DNA of 14,960 nt from Clostridia bacterium (GTDB taxonomy: Bacteria; Bacillota_E; SLMV01; PUMD01): NCBI GenBank assembly GCA_007128555.1, contig SKXF01000186.1, positions 1-14,960 on the forward strand, written 5' to 3'. Each line of letters opens with the position of its first letter. Position 1 is the first letter of the stretch. The position numbers and the translations under genes are program-made. Below the pieces are notes generated by a model. That model was not told the DNA's origin, did not search any database, and worked only from the letters and a program-made list of their open reading frames with translations. Below, one piece after another: positions 1-7,536 of this stretch.

Positions 1-1119
1 CACATTGTGCTTGAGGCCCAGGAGAGAGAAGACAGCCCGATCACCGATACGGCCATGAACTCCGCCATGGAGGTCATCCGCCGGCGGGTGGACGCCCTCG
101 GGGTGACCGAGCCGGTCATCGTCCGGGAGGGGGCCAGGAGGATCGTGGTCAACCTGCCGGGTATCGAGGATCCCGAGGAGGCCCTGGAGATCATCGGTCG
201 CACCGCTCGCCTCGAGTTCACCGACGAGGCCGGGGAGATCCTGCTGACCGGTGAACACCTGACCAGTGCCCAGGCCATGTTCCAGCGAACGGACGCTGGG
301 GGTCAGCAGCCCGTCGTGAGCCTGCAGTTTGACGCCCAGGGAACCCGTCTCTTTGCCGAGGCCACGGAGAAACACCTGAACCGGCGCATCATCATTCTCC
401 TGGATGACGAGGTGGTACAGGCTCCCTACGTGCGCTCGGTGATTCGCGACGGCAGCGCGGTTATCGAGGGATACAGTTCCCTCCAGGAAGCCCAGGAAAT
501 CGCCGTCGTGCTCAATTCCGGTGCCCTGCCCCTTGACCTCATCCCCCTTCGGCCGCAGTTTGTCAGTGCGACCCTCGGTGAGGCGTCGGTCAACCAGAGC
601 TGGCAGGCGGCCCTTATTGCCGTGGCGGCAGTCGTTGCCCTCATGGTGATCTTCTACCGGGTACCGGGCATTTGGGCAGTGATCGCCCTGGGCCTGTACA
701 TTGTTCTGATCATGGTGGTCCTGGCGGGCATCAATGCCACCCTGACCCTGCCGGGTATTGCGGGAATCATTCTCTCCATCGGCATGGCCGTGGATGCCAA
801 CGTGATTATTTTCGAGCGAATCAAGGAAGAGGTACGGGCCGGTGCCACCCCCAGGGCGGCGATTGACAGCGGTTTCAGTACGGCCTTTCGCACCATTTTG
901 GATGCGAACGTGACCACTCTGATTGCTGCTGGCGTGCTGTACTGGCTGGCGAGCGGACCGATCCGCGGTTTTGCTGTGACCCTGTCTCTGGGTATTGTGT
1001 TGAGTATGTTCACCGCGATGGTGATCACCCGGCTGGCCATGGTTCAGATGGCTGCTGCGGGCCTGATCGCCGAGGGTCCGGCCTTTTTCGGATCGAGGAG
1101 GGGACACGACGATGGATAG
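1..1119 (+). CDS. secD: Protein translocase subunit SecD (5' end cut by window)
   Basis: SecD and SecF form a membrane complex that uses the proton-motive force to help SecYEG release and pull exported proteins out of the cell. The frame is open from the first base and begins in the HIVLEAQ stretch that follows the first transmembrane helix, so the N-terminus lies upstream. The visible 372 residues cover the large extracytoplasmic (P1) region and, from about base 595, the C-terminal bundle of five membrane helices. The SecD signature GMAVDANVIIFERIKEE sits at bases 781-834, with the D-A-N and F-E-R residues intact. The TAG stop overlaps the secF start by 8 bases, which indicates translational coupling. 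Identification is firm; only the 5' end is unknown. Confidence 0.97.
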   Translation, partial: HIVLEAQEREDSPITDTAMNSAMEVIRRRVDALGVTEPVIVREGARRIVVNLPGIEDPEEALEIIGRTARLEFTDEAGEILLTGEHLTSAQAMFQRTDAGGQQPVVSLQFDAQGTRLFAEATEKHLNRRIIILLDDEVVQAPYVRSVIRDGSAVIEGYSSLQEAQEIAVVLNSGALPLDLIPLRPQFVSATLGEASVNQSWQAALIAVAAVVALMVIFYRVPGIWAVIALGLYIVLIMVVLAGINATLTLPGIAGIILSIGMAVDANVIIFERIKEEVRAGATPRAAIDSGFSTAFRTILDANVTTLIAAGVLYWLASGPIRGFAVTLSLGIVLSMFTAMVITRLAMVQMAAAGLIAEGPAFFGSRRGHDDG

Positions 1120-2038
1120 ACAGAATGCAGGCGAGGCCAGGCTACCCCTGAGCTCCGTCAGTTTCATGGGCAGGCGCAGGACGTGGTTTGGGATCTCCGG
1201 GATCCTTCTGTTCATAGGCGTGGTCAGCCTCCTGTTCCAGGGCCTGAACCTGGGCGTGGACTTCACCGGGGGATCGGTTTTGGAGTTGAACTACGAGCAG
1301 CCCGTGGCCGTCGCAGACGTGGAGGGTGTCCTGGCCGCTTACGAGGAGACCGCCGGAGCCCAGGTGCAGAGCATGGGCGCTGCGGAAACACCCACCATCA
1401 GGATCCGCGCCCGGGACTTCCCCCCGGGAGACAGCAGGGATGCCATGTATGCGGGCCTCAGGGACCTGGGCACTTTTGAAATCTCCCTTCTCGACGAGGT
1501 GTCTCCCGCCATTGGCCGGGAGCTCACCCGCGCAGGCCTGCTCGCCGTGGGTGTGGCGATCCTGGGCATGGTCACCTACATCACCTTTCGTTTCGAATAT
1601 CGTTTCGCCGTGTGTGCGATCGCGGCCCTGGTTCATGACAGCATCATCACGTTGGGCCTGTTTTCCCTTCTGCAGATGGAGATCAACGGCGCCTTCATCG
1701 CTGCTGTTCTGACCATCGTGGGTTACTCGGTCAACGATACCATCGTGATCTTTGACCGGATCCGGGAGAACATCCGGTACAGAAAGCGCGGAGAGGGGCT
1801 GGCCTTCACCGTCGATCGAAGCATCCGGCAGACCCTGATGCGCAGCCTGGCCACCTCGTTGACCACCTTCCTTGCAGTGGGAAGCCTATGGGCCTTCGGC
1901 GGCGCCACGATCAGGAGTTTCACCGCCGCCCTGCTCTTTGGAGTGATCATTGGGACCTATTCATCGATTTTCCTCGCCAGCCCGCTGTGGATGGCCTGGC
2001 AGGAGTGGCGTCCCGCGAAGATGGCCTCGCGGGCGTGA
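1112..2038 (+). CDS. secF: Protein translocase subunit SecF
   Basis: SecF is the partner of SecD in the SecDF export accessory complex of the cytoplasmic membrane. The 308-residue length is normal for a separate SecF. Residues 26-42 form the first membrane helix, followed by the family motif GVDFTGG at 48-54. Around residues 204-224 is the signature VGYSVNDTIVIFDRIREN, and the last 150 residues form the remaining membrane helices. The ATG start is preceded by GAGGAGGGG (1095-1103) at good spacing and overlaps the end of secD. SecD and SecF are separate here, unlike the fused SecDF of Bacillus. The remaining ambiguity is negligible. Confidence 0.97.
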   Translation: MDRQNAGEARLPLSSVSFMGRRRTWFGISGILLFIGVVSLLFQGLNLGVDFTGGSVLELNYEQPVAVADVEGVLAAYEETAGAQVQSMGAAETPTIRIRARDFPPGDSRDAMYAGLRDLGTFEISLLDEVSPAIGRELTRAGLLAVGVAILGMVTYITFRFEYRFAVCAIAALVHDSIITLGLFSLLQMEINGAFIAAVLTIVGYSVNDTIVIFDRIRENIRYRKRGEGLAFTVDRSIRQTLMRSLATSLTTFLAVGSLWAFGGATIRSFTAALLFGVIIGTYSSIFLASPLWMAWQEWRPAKMASRA

Positions 2039-2098
2039 GGATGGTGCGGGATCTCCGGGATAGAGGGAGGCATGGTCTGCCGGCGCACAAGGATACAA

Positions 2099-2122
2099 CG
2101 GCAGCTGTGCCGAACTCTTTTT
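2099..2122 (+). terminator. Weak terminator-like hairpin between secF and the LapA gene
   Basis: CGGCA (2099-2103) can pair with TGCCG (2108-2112) across a four-base loop. Five T follow at 2118-2122 after a five-base gap. The stem is short and the gap long, so it may act as a leaky attenuator inside the operon or be chance. The Shine-Dalgarno of the next gene follows directly. Confidence 0.25.
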
Positions 2123-2144
2123 AGGGAGGAAAGGAGGTCCTGCC

Positions 2145-2573
2145 GTGCGCTTTACCCTGACTTTAATTGTCTTCCTGTGTGCCGCCGTGGCGATTGCCCT
2201 CTTTGCAACCCAGAATCCCCTCGAGGTCTCCGTGCGGTTTTTCCAGTGGGAGGTGCAGACCTCCCTTACCCTGGTGATCGTGGCCGCATCGGCTGCTGGC
2301 GGTCTGCTCATCGGCGTGATCAATCTCTACGGACACCTGCTCAGCAAGCTCCGCCACCGCGAGGCCACACACCGGATCAGGCGCCTCGAGATGGAACACG
2401 ACGAAGTGACGTTGGAAAATGAGCGACTTCGACTGGAGGTCGAGACCCTCGAGGAGAGCCTGAAACAGCTGGCCTCCGGTGATGTGACGTCCAGCGAGGG
2501 TGAGAGGGAGCGTGATGATTCATCGTCACCTGGCGAGTATCTTCCCCCGATGAACGGGCCGTATCACGCCTGA
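2145..2573 (+). CDS. LapA-like (DUF1049) two-helix membrane protein
   Basis: This 142-residue protein has the LapA/DUF1049 layout. A first membrane helix at about residues 4-22 ends in FATQNP, a phrase typical of the family. A short outside loop with VSVRFFQWEV follows, then a second membrane helix at about 41-62. The cytoplasmic part, about 68-112, is rich in E, R and L with heptad-like spacing and probably forms a coiled coil. The tail is acidic and serine-rich. The GTG start is chosen because AAAGGAGGT (2130-2138) lies seven bases upstream. In enterobacteria LapA helps assemble lipopolysaccharide, but a Bacillota protein of this type probably has another envelope role, which is unknown. 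Its end overlaps the upstream part of the recJ frame. Confidence 0.8.
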   Translation: MRFTLTLIVFLCAAVAIALFATQNPLEVSVRFFQWEVQTSLTLVIVAASAAGGLLIGVINLYGHLLSKLRHREATHRIRRLEMEHDEVTLENERLRLEVETLEESLKQLASGDVTSSEGERERDDSSSPGEYLPPMNGPYHA

Positions 2574-4693
2574 AAGACGAGAGCGGCCTGCTCCACCTGG
2601 CTGCCGCCACCCTGGTCTCCCGGGGCGTGACGACGGCACAGGAGATGGAACAGTTCCTGTCCTGCAACCTGGAGGACCTTGCCCATCCCCTTGATCTGCC
2701 CGGTGCACCGCAGGCCGTCGAGCGGGTGAGGGGCGCCCTGTCTCGGGGCGAGAGCATCCGAATTTACGGCGACTACGATTGCGATGGGATCACCGGCTGC
2801 GCGCTGATGTTGAAGACCCTGCGGGACATGGAAGCCAACGTGGACTTCCGCCTGCCCCACCGGCTGCGGGACGGGTATGGCCTGGGCATCGCTGCCGTGG
2901 AGGAAGCCGTCGCAGATGGCGTCGACCTGCTCATCACCGTGGACTGTGGGGTCACGGCCCATGCCGAGGTCACTCGAGCACGGGACCTGGGCCTCGATGT
3001 CATCATCACCGACCATCATCAGCCCTCCGGTGCCCTGCCCCCTGCCGTTGCCGTGGTGGATCCCTGGGTCCAGGACGCCTCCTACCCCTACCCCCATCTC
3101 GCGGGGGTGGGCGTCTGCTACCAGCTCTGCCGGGCCATCTCGGGAAGGGACATGCTGAGGGAACTGGACCTGGTGGCCCTGGGGACGGTGGCCGATATGG
3201 TGCCGCTGACGGGTGAGAACCGGATCCTGGTGGCTGCGGGCCTGGAACAGCTGCGCCGGGCGCCCCGCCAGGGATTGATTGCCCTGGCCGAGGAGGCAGG
3301 GGTCAACCTGGCGGAGGTCACGGAGCAGGAGCTGGCTTTCTCCCTGGGGCCCAGGCTCAATGCTCCCGGTCGACTCGGTGATGCCACGTCCATGGTGGAC
3401 CTGCTGCTCACCACCGAGAGCCGCAGGGCGAAGGATCTCGCCAGGGAGTGTGAGCTCACGAATGCCCTGAGACGAAAGATGCTGGAGGCGACCGTTGTGA
3501 GAGCCCAGCTCGACCTGGAGACCGATGCTGAATGCCTCGACCGGGGATGCCTGGTCCTCTGGGGCCAAACCTGGCACCACGGGATCCTGGGCCTCGTTGC
3601 CTCTCGCATTGCTGAACAGTACCGCCGTCCGACCGTTGTGTTGGCTCCCGATCCCGATCAGCCCACCCTCCTGCGGGGATCGGGCCGCAGCATCGAGGGA
3701 TTCTCGCTGTTGGAGGCCCTGCGGGCGTGTGATGATCTGTTGCAAACGTACGGAGGGCATGACCCCGCGGCCGGACTGAGCCTGCACCGCGACCACCTGG
3801 AGGACTTTGTCCTGAGGATGGATGCGCTGGTTCGGGAGAAGATCAGCCCCCGCAGTATGATGCCGGAGATCGCCATCACCGGCGAGATCCCCCTCCGGCA
3901 GGTCCACGCCCGGTCGGTGACGGAGCTGCAGGCCCTGGGACCCTTCGGGCAGGGCCATCCCTCGCCCCTTTTCCTCTCCCGGGACGTTGAGGTTCACAGG
4001 GCCCGCCCCGTGGGCAAGAAGAAGACCCACCTTTTGCTCGAGCTGGGTTCGGGTGCCCTGAAGGCCATCGGCTTCAACATGGCCGGGCAGTGGGTGAATG
4101 CCTCGGCTCCCGGGCAAATCGACGTGGTGTATACGCCGCAGATCGATCGCTGGAGGGGCCGCGAGCGGGTCCAGCTGATGTTGGAATCCTTTTGCCCGGC
4201 GGGAGCCGGTCCTGGCGACCTCGTGCTGGCGGCCCTGCGCCGCCGTTGGAGGTTCCTGCGTGACCTGTATCCGGACGAGTCGACCCTTCGCAGGATCTAT
4301 GACTACCTGTCGGAAGGGCTGGCCGCGGACGAGGTGGCTGCAGCAGGGGACGGACCTGCAACGGAGTTCTTCCATCCCGAGGGGGAGGCGTTGGAGGGTC
4401 TCCTGAACGATGTGCCGGGGATTGAACTCCCTGGCTTGCTCTGTGCCCTCGAGATCCTGTCCCAATTGAACCGCCTCGCCCCCCTGAAACGGGGAGATCA
4501 GACCTTCTGGCTGCCCCTGCCTGACCCGGCGGAGGACATGCGCCCCGAGAGGTCAGGCATCTATGCTAGGGGACAGGAGAAGTTGGAGTGCATTGCGGCG
4601 ACGGCAGGAAATGAGGTCTCGCCAGAGAAGCTTGTGAGAATCCTTTACGGCCTTTCCCTGCCGGCCGACACCCTGGAAGGGGATGGAACTTGA
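2522..4693 (+). CDS. recJ: Single-stranded-DNA-specific 5'-3' exonuclease RecJ
   Basis: RecJ degrades single-stranded DNA 5' to 3' in recombination, mismatch and base-excision repair. The DHH-family phosphoesterase motifs are intact: GDYDCDG at 2768-2788 (the fourth residue is usually V), the aspartate of LITVDCG near 2930-2950, TDHH at 3008-3019 and ALGTVADMVPL near 3178-3210. GPRLNAPGR lies near 3350-3370. The DHHA1 half carries GSGRS near 3680 and GGHDPAAG at 3752-3775. An OB-like part and a roughly 150-residue C-terminal extension follow. The first conventional start is GTG 2627 (688 residues), but RecJ-like sequence continues upstream through TWRVSSPDERAVSRLKDE from about 2528. The frame is open only back to 2519 and offers no ATG, GTG or TTG there. 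ATC 2522 is given as a working start (723 residues). The stop overlaps the rel start (TTGA). Confidence 0.93.
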   Translation: MVTWRVSSPDERAVSRLKDESGLLHLAAATLVSRGVTTAQEMEQFLSCNLEDLAHPLDLPGAPQAVERVRGALSRGESIRIYGDYDCDGITGCALMLKTLRDMEANVDFRLPHRLRDGYGLGIAAVEEAVADGVDLLITVDCGVTAHAEVTRARDLGLDVIITDHHQPSGALPPAVAVVDPWVQDASYPYPHLAGVGVCYQLCRAISGRDMLRELDLVALGTVADMVPLTGENRILVAAGLEQLRRAPRQGLIALAEEAGVNLAEVTEQELAFSLGPRLNAPGRLGDATSMVDLLLTTESRRAKDLARECELTNALRRKMLEATVVRAQLDLETDAECLDRGCLVLWGQTWHHGILGLVASRIAEQYRRPTVVLAPDPDQPTLLRGSGRSIEGFSLLEALRACDDLLQTYGGHDPAAGLSLHRDHLEDFVLRMDALVREKISPRSMMPEIAITGEIPLRQVHARSVTELQALGPFGQGHPSPLFLSRDVEVHRARPVGKKKTHLLLELGSGALKAIGFNMAGQWVNASAPGQIDVVYTPQIDRWRGRERVQLMLESFCPAGAGPGDLVLAALRRRWRFLRDLYPDESTLRRIYDYLSEGLAADEVAAAGDGPATEFFHPEGEALEGLLNDVPGIELPGLLCALEILSQLNRLAPLKRGDQTFWLPLPDPAEDMRPERSGIYARGQEKLECIAATAGNEVSPEKLVRILYGLSLPADTLEGDGT

Positions 4694-6855
4694 CGCTCGA
4701 GGATCTTTTGAAGGCAGCATCTGAATACCTCTCCGAGGAAGCCCTGGTTCGCCTTGAACTGGCCCACGAGGTCTCAGCGAGCGCCCATCGGGGCCAGTTG
4801 CGGGCCTCGGGAGAGGAATATGTTCAGCATCCCCTCGCGGTTGCCCTGATCCTTGCGGACCTGGACATGGATGCTGACACCCTGGTGGCTGCCCTCCTGC
4901 ACGATGTGGTGGAGGACAGCGAGGTGACCCTGGAGGATATCTCCGAGAGTTTCGGCTCCCAGGTCGCCGAGGTGGTCGACGGGGTGACCAAGCTGACCAA
5001 GCTGGAGGCGCAGAGCCGGTTCGAGGAGCAGGCGGAGAACCTGCGCAAGATGTTTGTTGCGATGGCCCGGGATATCCGGGTCATCCTGATCAAGCTGGCC
5101 GATCGGCTGCACAACATGCGAACCCTGGGTTCCCTCCCCCCGGAACGTCGGCGCGCCAATGCCGAGGAGACGCTGGAGATCTTCGCACCCCTGGCCCACA
5201 GGTTGGGTATTGCCAGGATCCAGGTGGAGCTGGAGGACCTGTCCCTGAAGTACCTTCACCCGGAGGAGTACGCGAAGCTGGCGAGGGACGTCCCCCTGCA
5301 CAGGCGAGAGAGGGAAGACTACACCAACGAGCTCATCGAGGAGCTCCGTGAATCCCTCGATAGCGTGGGGGTCGAGGGGCAGATCCAGGGCAGGAGCAAA
5401 CACTTTTACAGCATCTATTTGAAGATGCAGGACCAGGGCAAGTCCCTGGACGAGATTTACGACCTGGTCGCGGTCCGCGTGATCGTCGACAACATCAAGG
5501 ATTGCTACGCGGTACTCGGGACGGTTCACAACCTCTGGCGGCCCATCCCGGGACGTTTCAAGGACTACATCGCCATGCCCAAGAGCAACATGTACCAGTC
5601 CCTTCAGACCACGGTCATCGGTCCCAGGGGGGAGCCCTTCGAGATCCAGATCAGGACCTGGTCCATGCACCGGGTGGCAGAATACGGCATTGCCGCCCAC
5701 TGGAGATACAAGGACAAGGGCGAGACCGATGCTGAATTCGGCAAGAAGCTGGCCTGGCTGAGGGAGGTCCTGGAGTGGCAGAGCGAGGCTCCCGATCCCC
5801 ACGATTTCATGCACTCCCTCAAGATTGATGTCTTTTCCGACGAGGTCTTCGTTTTCACCCCGAACGGCGATGTGATCGACCTTCCGGCTGGTTCCACGCC
5901 CCTTGATTTTGCTTACCGCATCCACACCGAGGTCGGGCATCGCTGCGTGGGAGCAAAGATCAACAGCCGGATCGCACCCCTGGACACCCAGCTCGAAAAC
6001 GGGGACATCGTTGAGATTCTCACCAGCAAGCAGAGCCGCGGGCCCAGCTCCGACTGGCTCAAGGTGGTCCAGACCTCCAGCGCCCGCTCTCGCATTCGCC
6101 AGTGGCTGCGGCGTGAGCGCAGGGAAGAGAACCTGGAGCGCGGAGAGTCCATGCTGCGAGGCGAGATCCGCGAGATGGGCCTGTCGCCGTCAAAGATGTG
6201 GGCGGAGCAGGAGTATTTCGATCGCATACTCAGGCGCTTCAACTTCTCCAGTGTTGACGACCTCCTCGTGGCCATCGGATACGGGGGACTGACGGCGGGC
6301 CAGGTGGCCTCCCGGCTGCGCGAGATGTATCGGGAGGACCACGCAGGAGCAGAAGTGACCATTGACGAGGAGAGGATCAAGGAGAAGATCCCCCGGCCGA
6401 CGGATGCGGAGCAGGGGGTCAAGGTCCGGGGCATCGATAACGTCCTGGTGCGCCTTGCCCGATGCTGCAACCCGGTCCCAGGCGATGACATCGTCGGGTA
6501 CATTACCCGGGGAAGGGGCGTGTCCATTCACAGGGACGATTGCCCCAACATCACCCGCTTCCTCGATGACCAGAACCGGGTCATCGAGGTCTCGTGGGAT
6601 TCGGTCGACGCCCAGTACTACCCGGTGGAGATCCTGATCACGGCCCTGGATCGTCCCGGTCTTCTGTCCGACGTTGCCCAGGCCGTGGCGTCCTTCAGCA
6701 CCAACATCATGGATGCCAAGGCCCGGACGCGGGTTGATGGCATGGCCTATGTCACCATGGTGCTGGAGATTCGCAACCTGGAGCAGCTGGGGTATATGAA
6801 GCAGAGGGTGGAGCGGATCCGTGATGTGCTCCACGTTGAGAGGGTTTCGCACTGA
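4690..6855 (+). CDS. rel: Bifunctional (p)ppGpp synthetase/hydrolase, long RSH protein
   Basis: Long Rel/SpoT enzymes make and degrade the stringent-response alarmone (p)ppGpp and sense uncharged tRNA on ribosomes. All domains are present in 721 residues. The HD hydrolase keeps its metal ligands H47, H71-D72 and D138 (LADRLHN). The synthetase has RFKD at 289-292, the motif variant of bifunctional enzymes rather than synthetase-only RelA. The TGS domain spans about 378-441, a zinc-finger-like region with [10 protein letters not shown] sits near 590-600, and an ACT domain covers about 640-718. The TTG start is supported by GGAAGGGG just upstream and by overlap with the recJ stop, implying coupled translation. 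One oddity is that the conserved YQSLHTTV stretch reads YQSLQTTV, with Gln at residue 306. The direct recJ-rel junction lacks apt. Confidence 0.97.
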   Translation: MTLEDLLKAASEYLSEEALVRLELAHEVSASAHRGQLRASGEEYVQHPLAVALILADLDMDADTLVAALLHDVVEDSEVTLEDISESFGSQVAEVVDGVTKLTKLEAQSRFEEQAENLRKMFVAMARDIRVILIKLADRLHNMRTLGSLPPERRRANAEETLEIFAPLAHRLGIARIQVELEDLSLKYLHPEEYAKLARDVPLHRREREDYTNELIEELRESLDSVGVEGQIQGRSKHFYSIYLKMQDQGKSLDEIYDLVAVRVIVDNIKDCYAVLGTVHNLWRPIPGRFKDYIAMPKSNMYQSLQTTVIGPRGEPFEIQIRTWSMHRVAEYGIAAHWRYKDKGETDAEFGKKLAWLREVLEWQSEAPDPHDFMHSLKIDVFSDEVFVFTPNGDVIDLPAGSTPLDFAYRIHTEVGHRCVGAKINSRIAPLDTQLENGDIVEILTSKQSRGPSSDWLKVVQTSSARSRIRQWLRRERREENLERGESMLRGEIREMGLSPSKMWAEQEYFDRILRRFNFSSVDDLLVAIGYGGLTAGQVASRLREMYREDHAGAEVTIDEERIKEKIPRPTDAEQGVKVRGIDNVLVRLARCCNPVPGDDIVGYITRGRGVSIHRDDCPNITRFLDDQNRVIEVSWDSVDAQYYPVEILITALDRPGLLSDVAQAVASFSTNIMDAKARTRVDGMAYVTMVLEIRNLEQLGYMKQRVERIRDVLHVERVSH

Positions 6856-6869
6856 CGGAAGGGGGAACT

Positions 6870-7319
6870 ATGAGAGCAGTGGTGCAGCGGGTCACCCGGG
6901 CACAGGTGACGGTGAATGACGAGGTGGCAGGCGAGATCGGCGAGGGGCTGGTGGTGCTGCTGGGGATTGGCGAGGGAGATGGGTCCGAGGATGTTGCCTA
7001 CCTGGCCGACCGGGTGGCCAACCTGCGCATTTTTCCCGACGATCGGGGGAGGATGAACGTGTCGACCCTGGATGCCGGGGGAGCCGTTCTCGTGGTCTCC
7101 CAGTTCACCCTGTACGGGGACTGCCGCGGGGGTCGACGCCCCTCCTTTACCGGGGCTGCGTCGCCCAGCGTGGCGAAGACGCTCTACGGGGCGTTCGTCC
7201 GGGAGCTGGAGAGGTTGTCCCTGGAGGTCGCCACCGGCGAATTCGGGGCGATGATGATGGTGAGCCTGGACAACTGGGGACCGGTGACGCTCCTTCTCGA
7301 CAGCAACAAGAATTTTTGA
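6870..7319 (+). CDS. dtd: D-aminoacyl-tRNA deacylase (Dtd)
   Basis: Dtd hydrolyses D-aminoacyl-tRNAs, such as D-Tyr-tRNA, so that D-residues do not enter proteins. The 149-residue length is typical. The N-terminus [15 protein letters not shown] and the motif SQFTLYGD (near base 7100) followed by GRRPSF are hallmarks. The C-terminal GPVT motif, whose Gly-Pro is the chirality-selective element of the family, is present near 7280. It is preceded by N-W where N-D is the usual pair. The ATG follows GGAAGGGGG at good spacing, 14 bases after the rel stop, so dtd probably belongs to the same transcript. In many Bacillota it also directly follows rel. Confidence 0.95.
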   Translation: MRAVVQRVTRAQVTVNDEVAGEIGEGLVVLLGIGEGDGSEDVAYLADRVANLRIFPDDRGRMNVSTLDAGGAVLVVSQFTLYGDCRGGRRPSFTGAASPSVAKTLYGAFVRELERLSLEVATGEFGAMMMVSLDNWGPVTLLLDSNKNF

Positions 7320-7324
7320 GGCCG

Positions 7325-7357
7325 TCGCCCCACGGGCGATGGGTATCATGTCCCATC
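7325..7357 (+). repeat. Two adjacent hairpins just after dtd
   Basis: TCGCCC (7325-7330) pairs with GGGCGA (7334-7339) across a three-base loop. Overlapping its end, GATGGG (7338-7343) pairs with CCCATC (7352-7357). No T-run follows, so this is not a clear intrinsic terminator. The two hairpins share bases and could be alternative folds, as in an attenuator or an mRNA 3'-end stabiliser. Confidence 0.4.
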
Positions 7358-7457
7358 CCACCCCCGCCAGTCTGCCCGTGTACACGTCCGAGGCCCCCCG
7401 GCCTGCATCCTGGTGGGCCGAGGGGATGATCTCCGTGCGATTTCGGGGTATCATGTC
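7341..7457 (+). repeat. 12-base direct repeat flanking the dtd-hisS spacer
   Basis: GGGTATCATGTC occurs at 7341-7352 and again at 7446-7457, 105 bases apart. Both copies contain TATCAT, which resembles a -10 element. The second copy lies about 80 bases before the hisS start. A shared operator or duplicated promoter element is possible, but chance is not excluded. Confidence 0.35.
7394..7426 (+). repeat. GC-rich inverted repeat in the dtd-hisS spacer
   Basis: Bases 7394-7403 (Cs followed by CGGCC) can pair with 7417-7426 (GGCCG then A and GGGG). This gives nine pairs and one mismatch around a 13-base loop. No T-run follows. It probably adds RNA structure to the hisS leader. Confidence 0.35.
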
Positions 7458-7512
7458 AGTTACAATCAGGGAACGTTTTTGCCTAGCTGTGGGATGAAAG
7501 GAAGGTGAAGAT

Positions 7513-7532
7513 CCTGGCACCATGCCAGGAGG
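7513..7532 (+). promoter_or_regulatory. Hairpin overlapping the hisS Shine-Dalgarno
   Basis: CCTGGC (7513-7518) pairs perfectly with GCCAGG (7524-7529) around a five-base loop. The 3' arm contains the first three bases of AGGAGG (7527-7532), the ribosome binding site of hisS. When folded, the hairpin would partly hide the site and could limit HisRS translation. An alternative in-frame ATG (7522) sits at the loop and 3' arm. Confidence 0.4.
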
Positions 7533-7536
7533 TTCG

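Noticed and set aside
2564..4465. 633-codon open frame on the minus strand opposite recJ
   Set aside because: It lies wholly against a gene with clear catalytic motifs, its translation is low-complexity (rich in G, Q, H and P) and it resembles no family. It is a shadow of GC-rich codon use.
4774..5940. 388-codon minus-strand frame opposite rel, and similar long frames opposite hisS and aspS
   Set aside because: These are antisense shadows of well-conserved genes in GC-rich DNA, with no family features or ribosome binding sites.
7320..7536. T-box riboswitch before hisS-aspS
   Set aside because: The diagnostic TGG-ACCGCG antiterminator sequence and a terminator with T-run are absent. TGGCACCATGCC at 7515-7526 only superficially resembles it.
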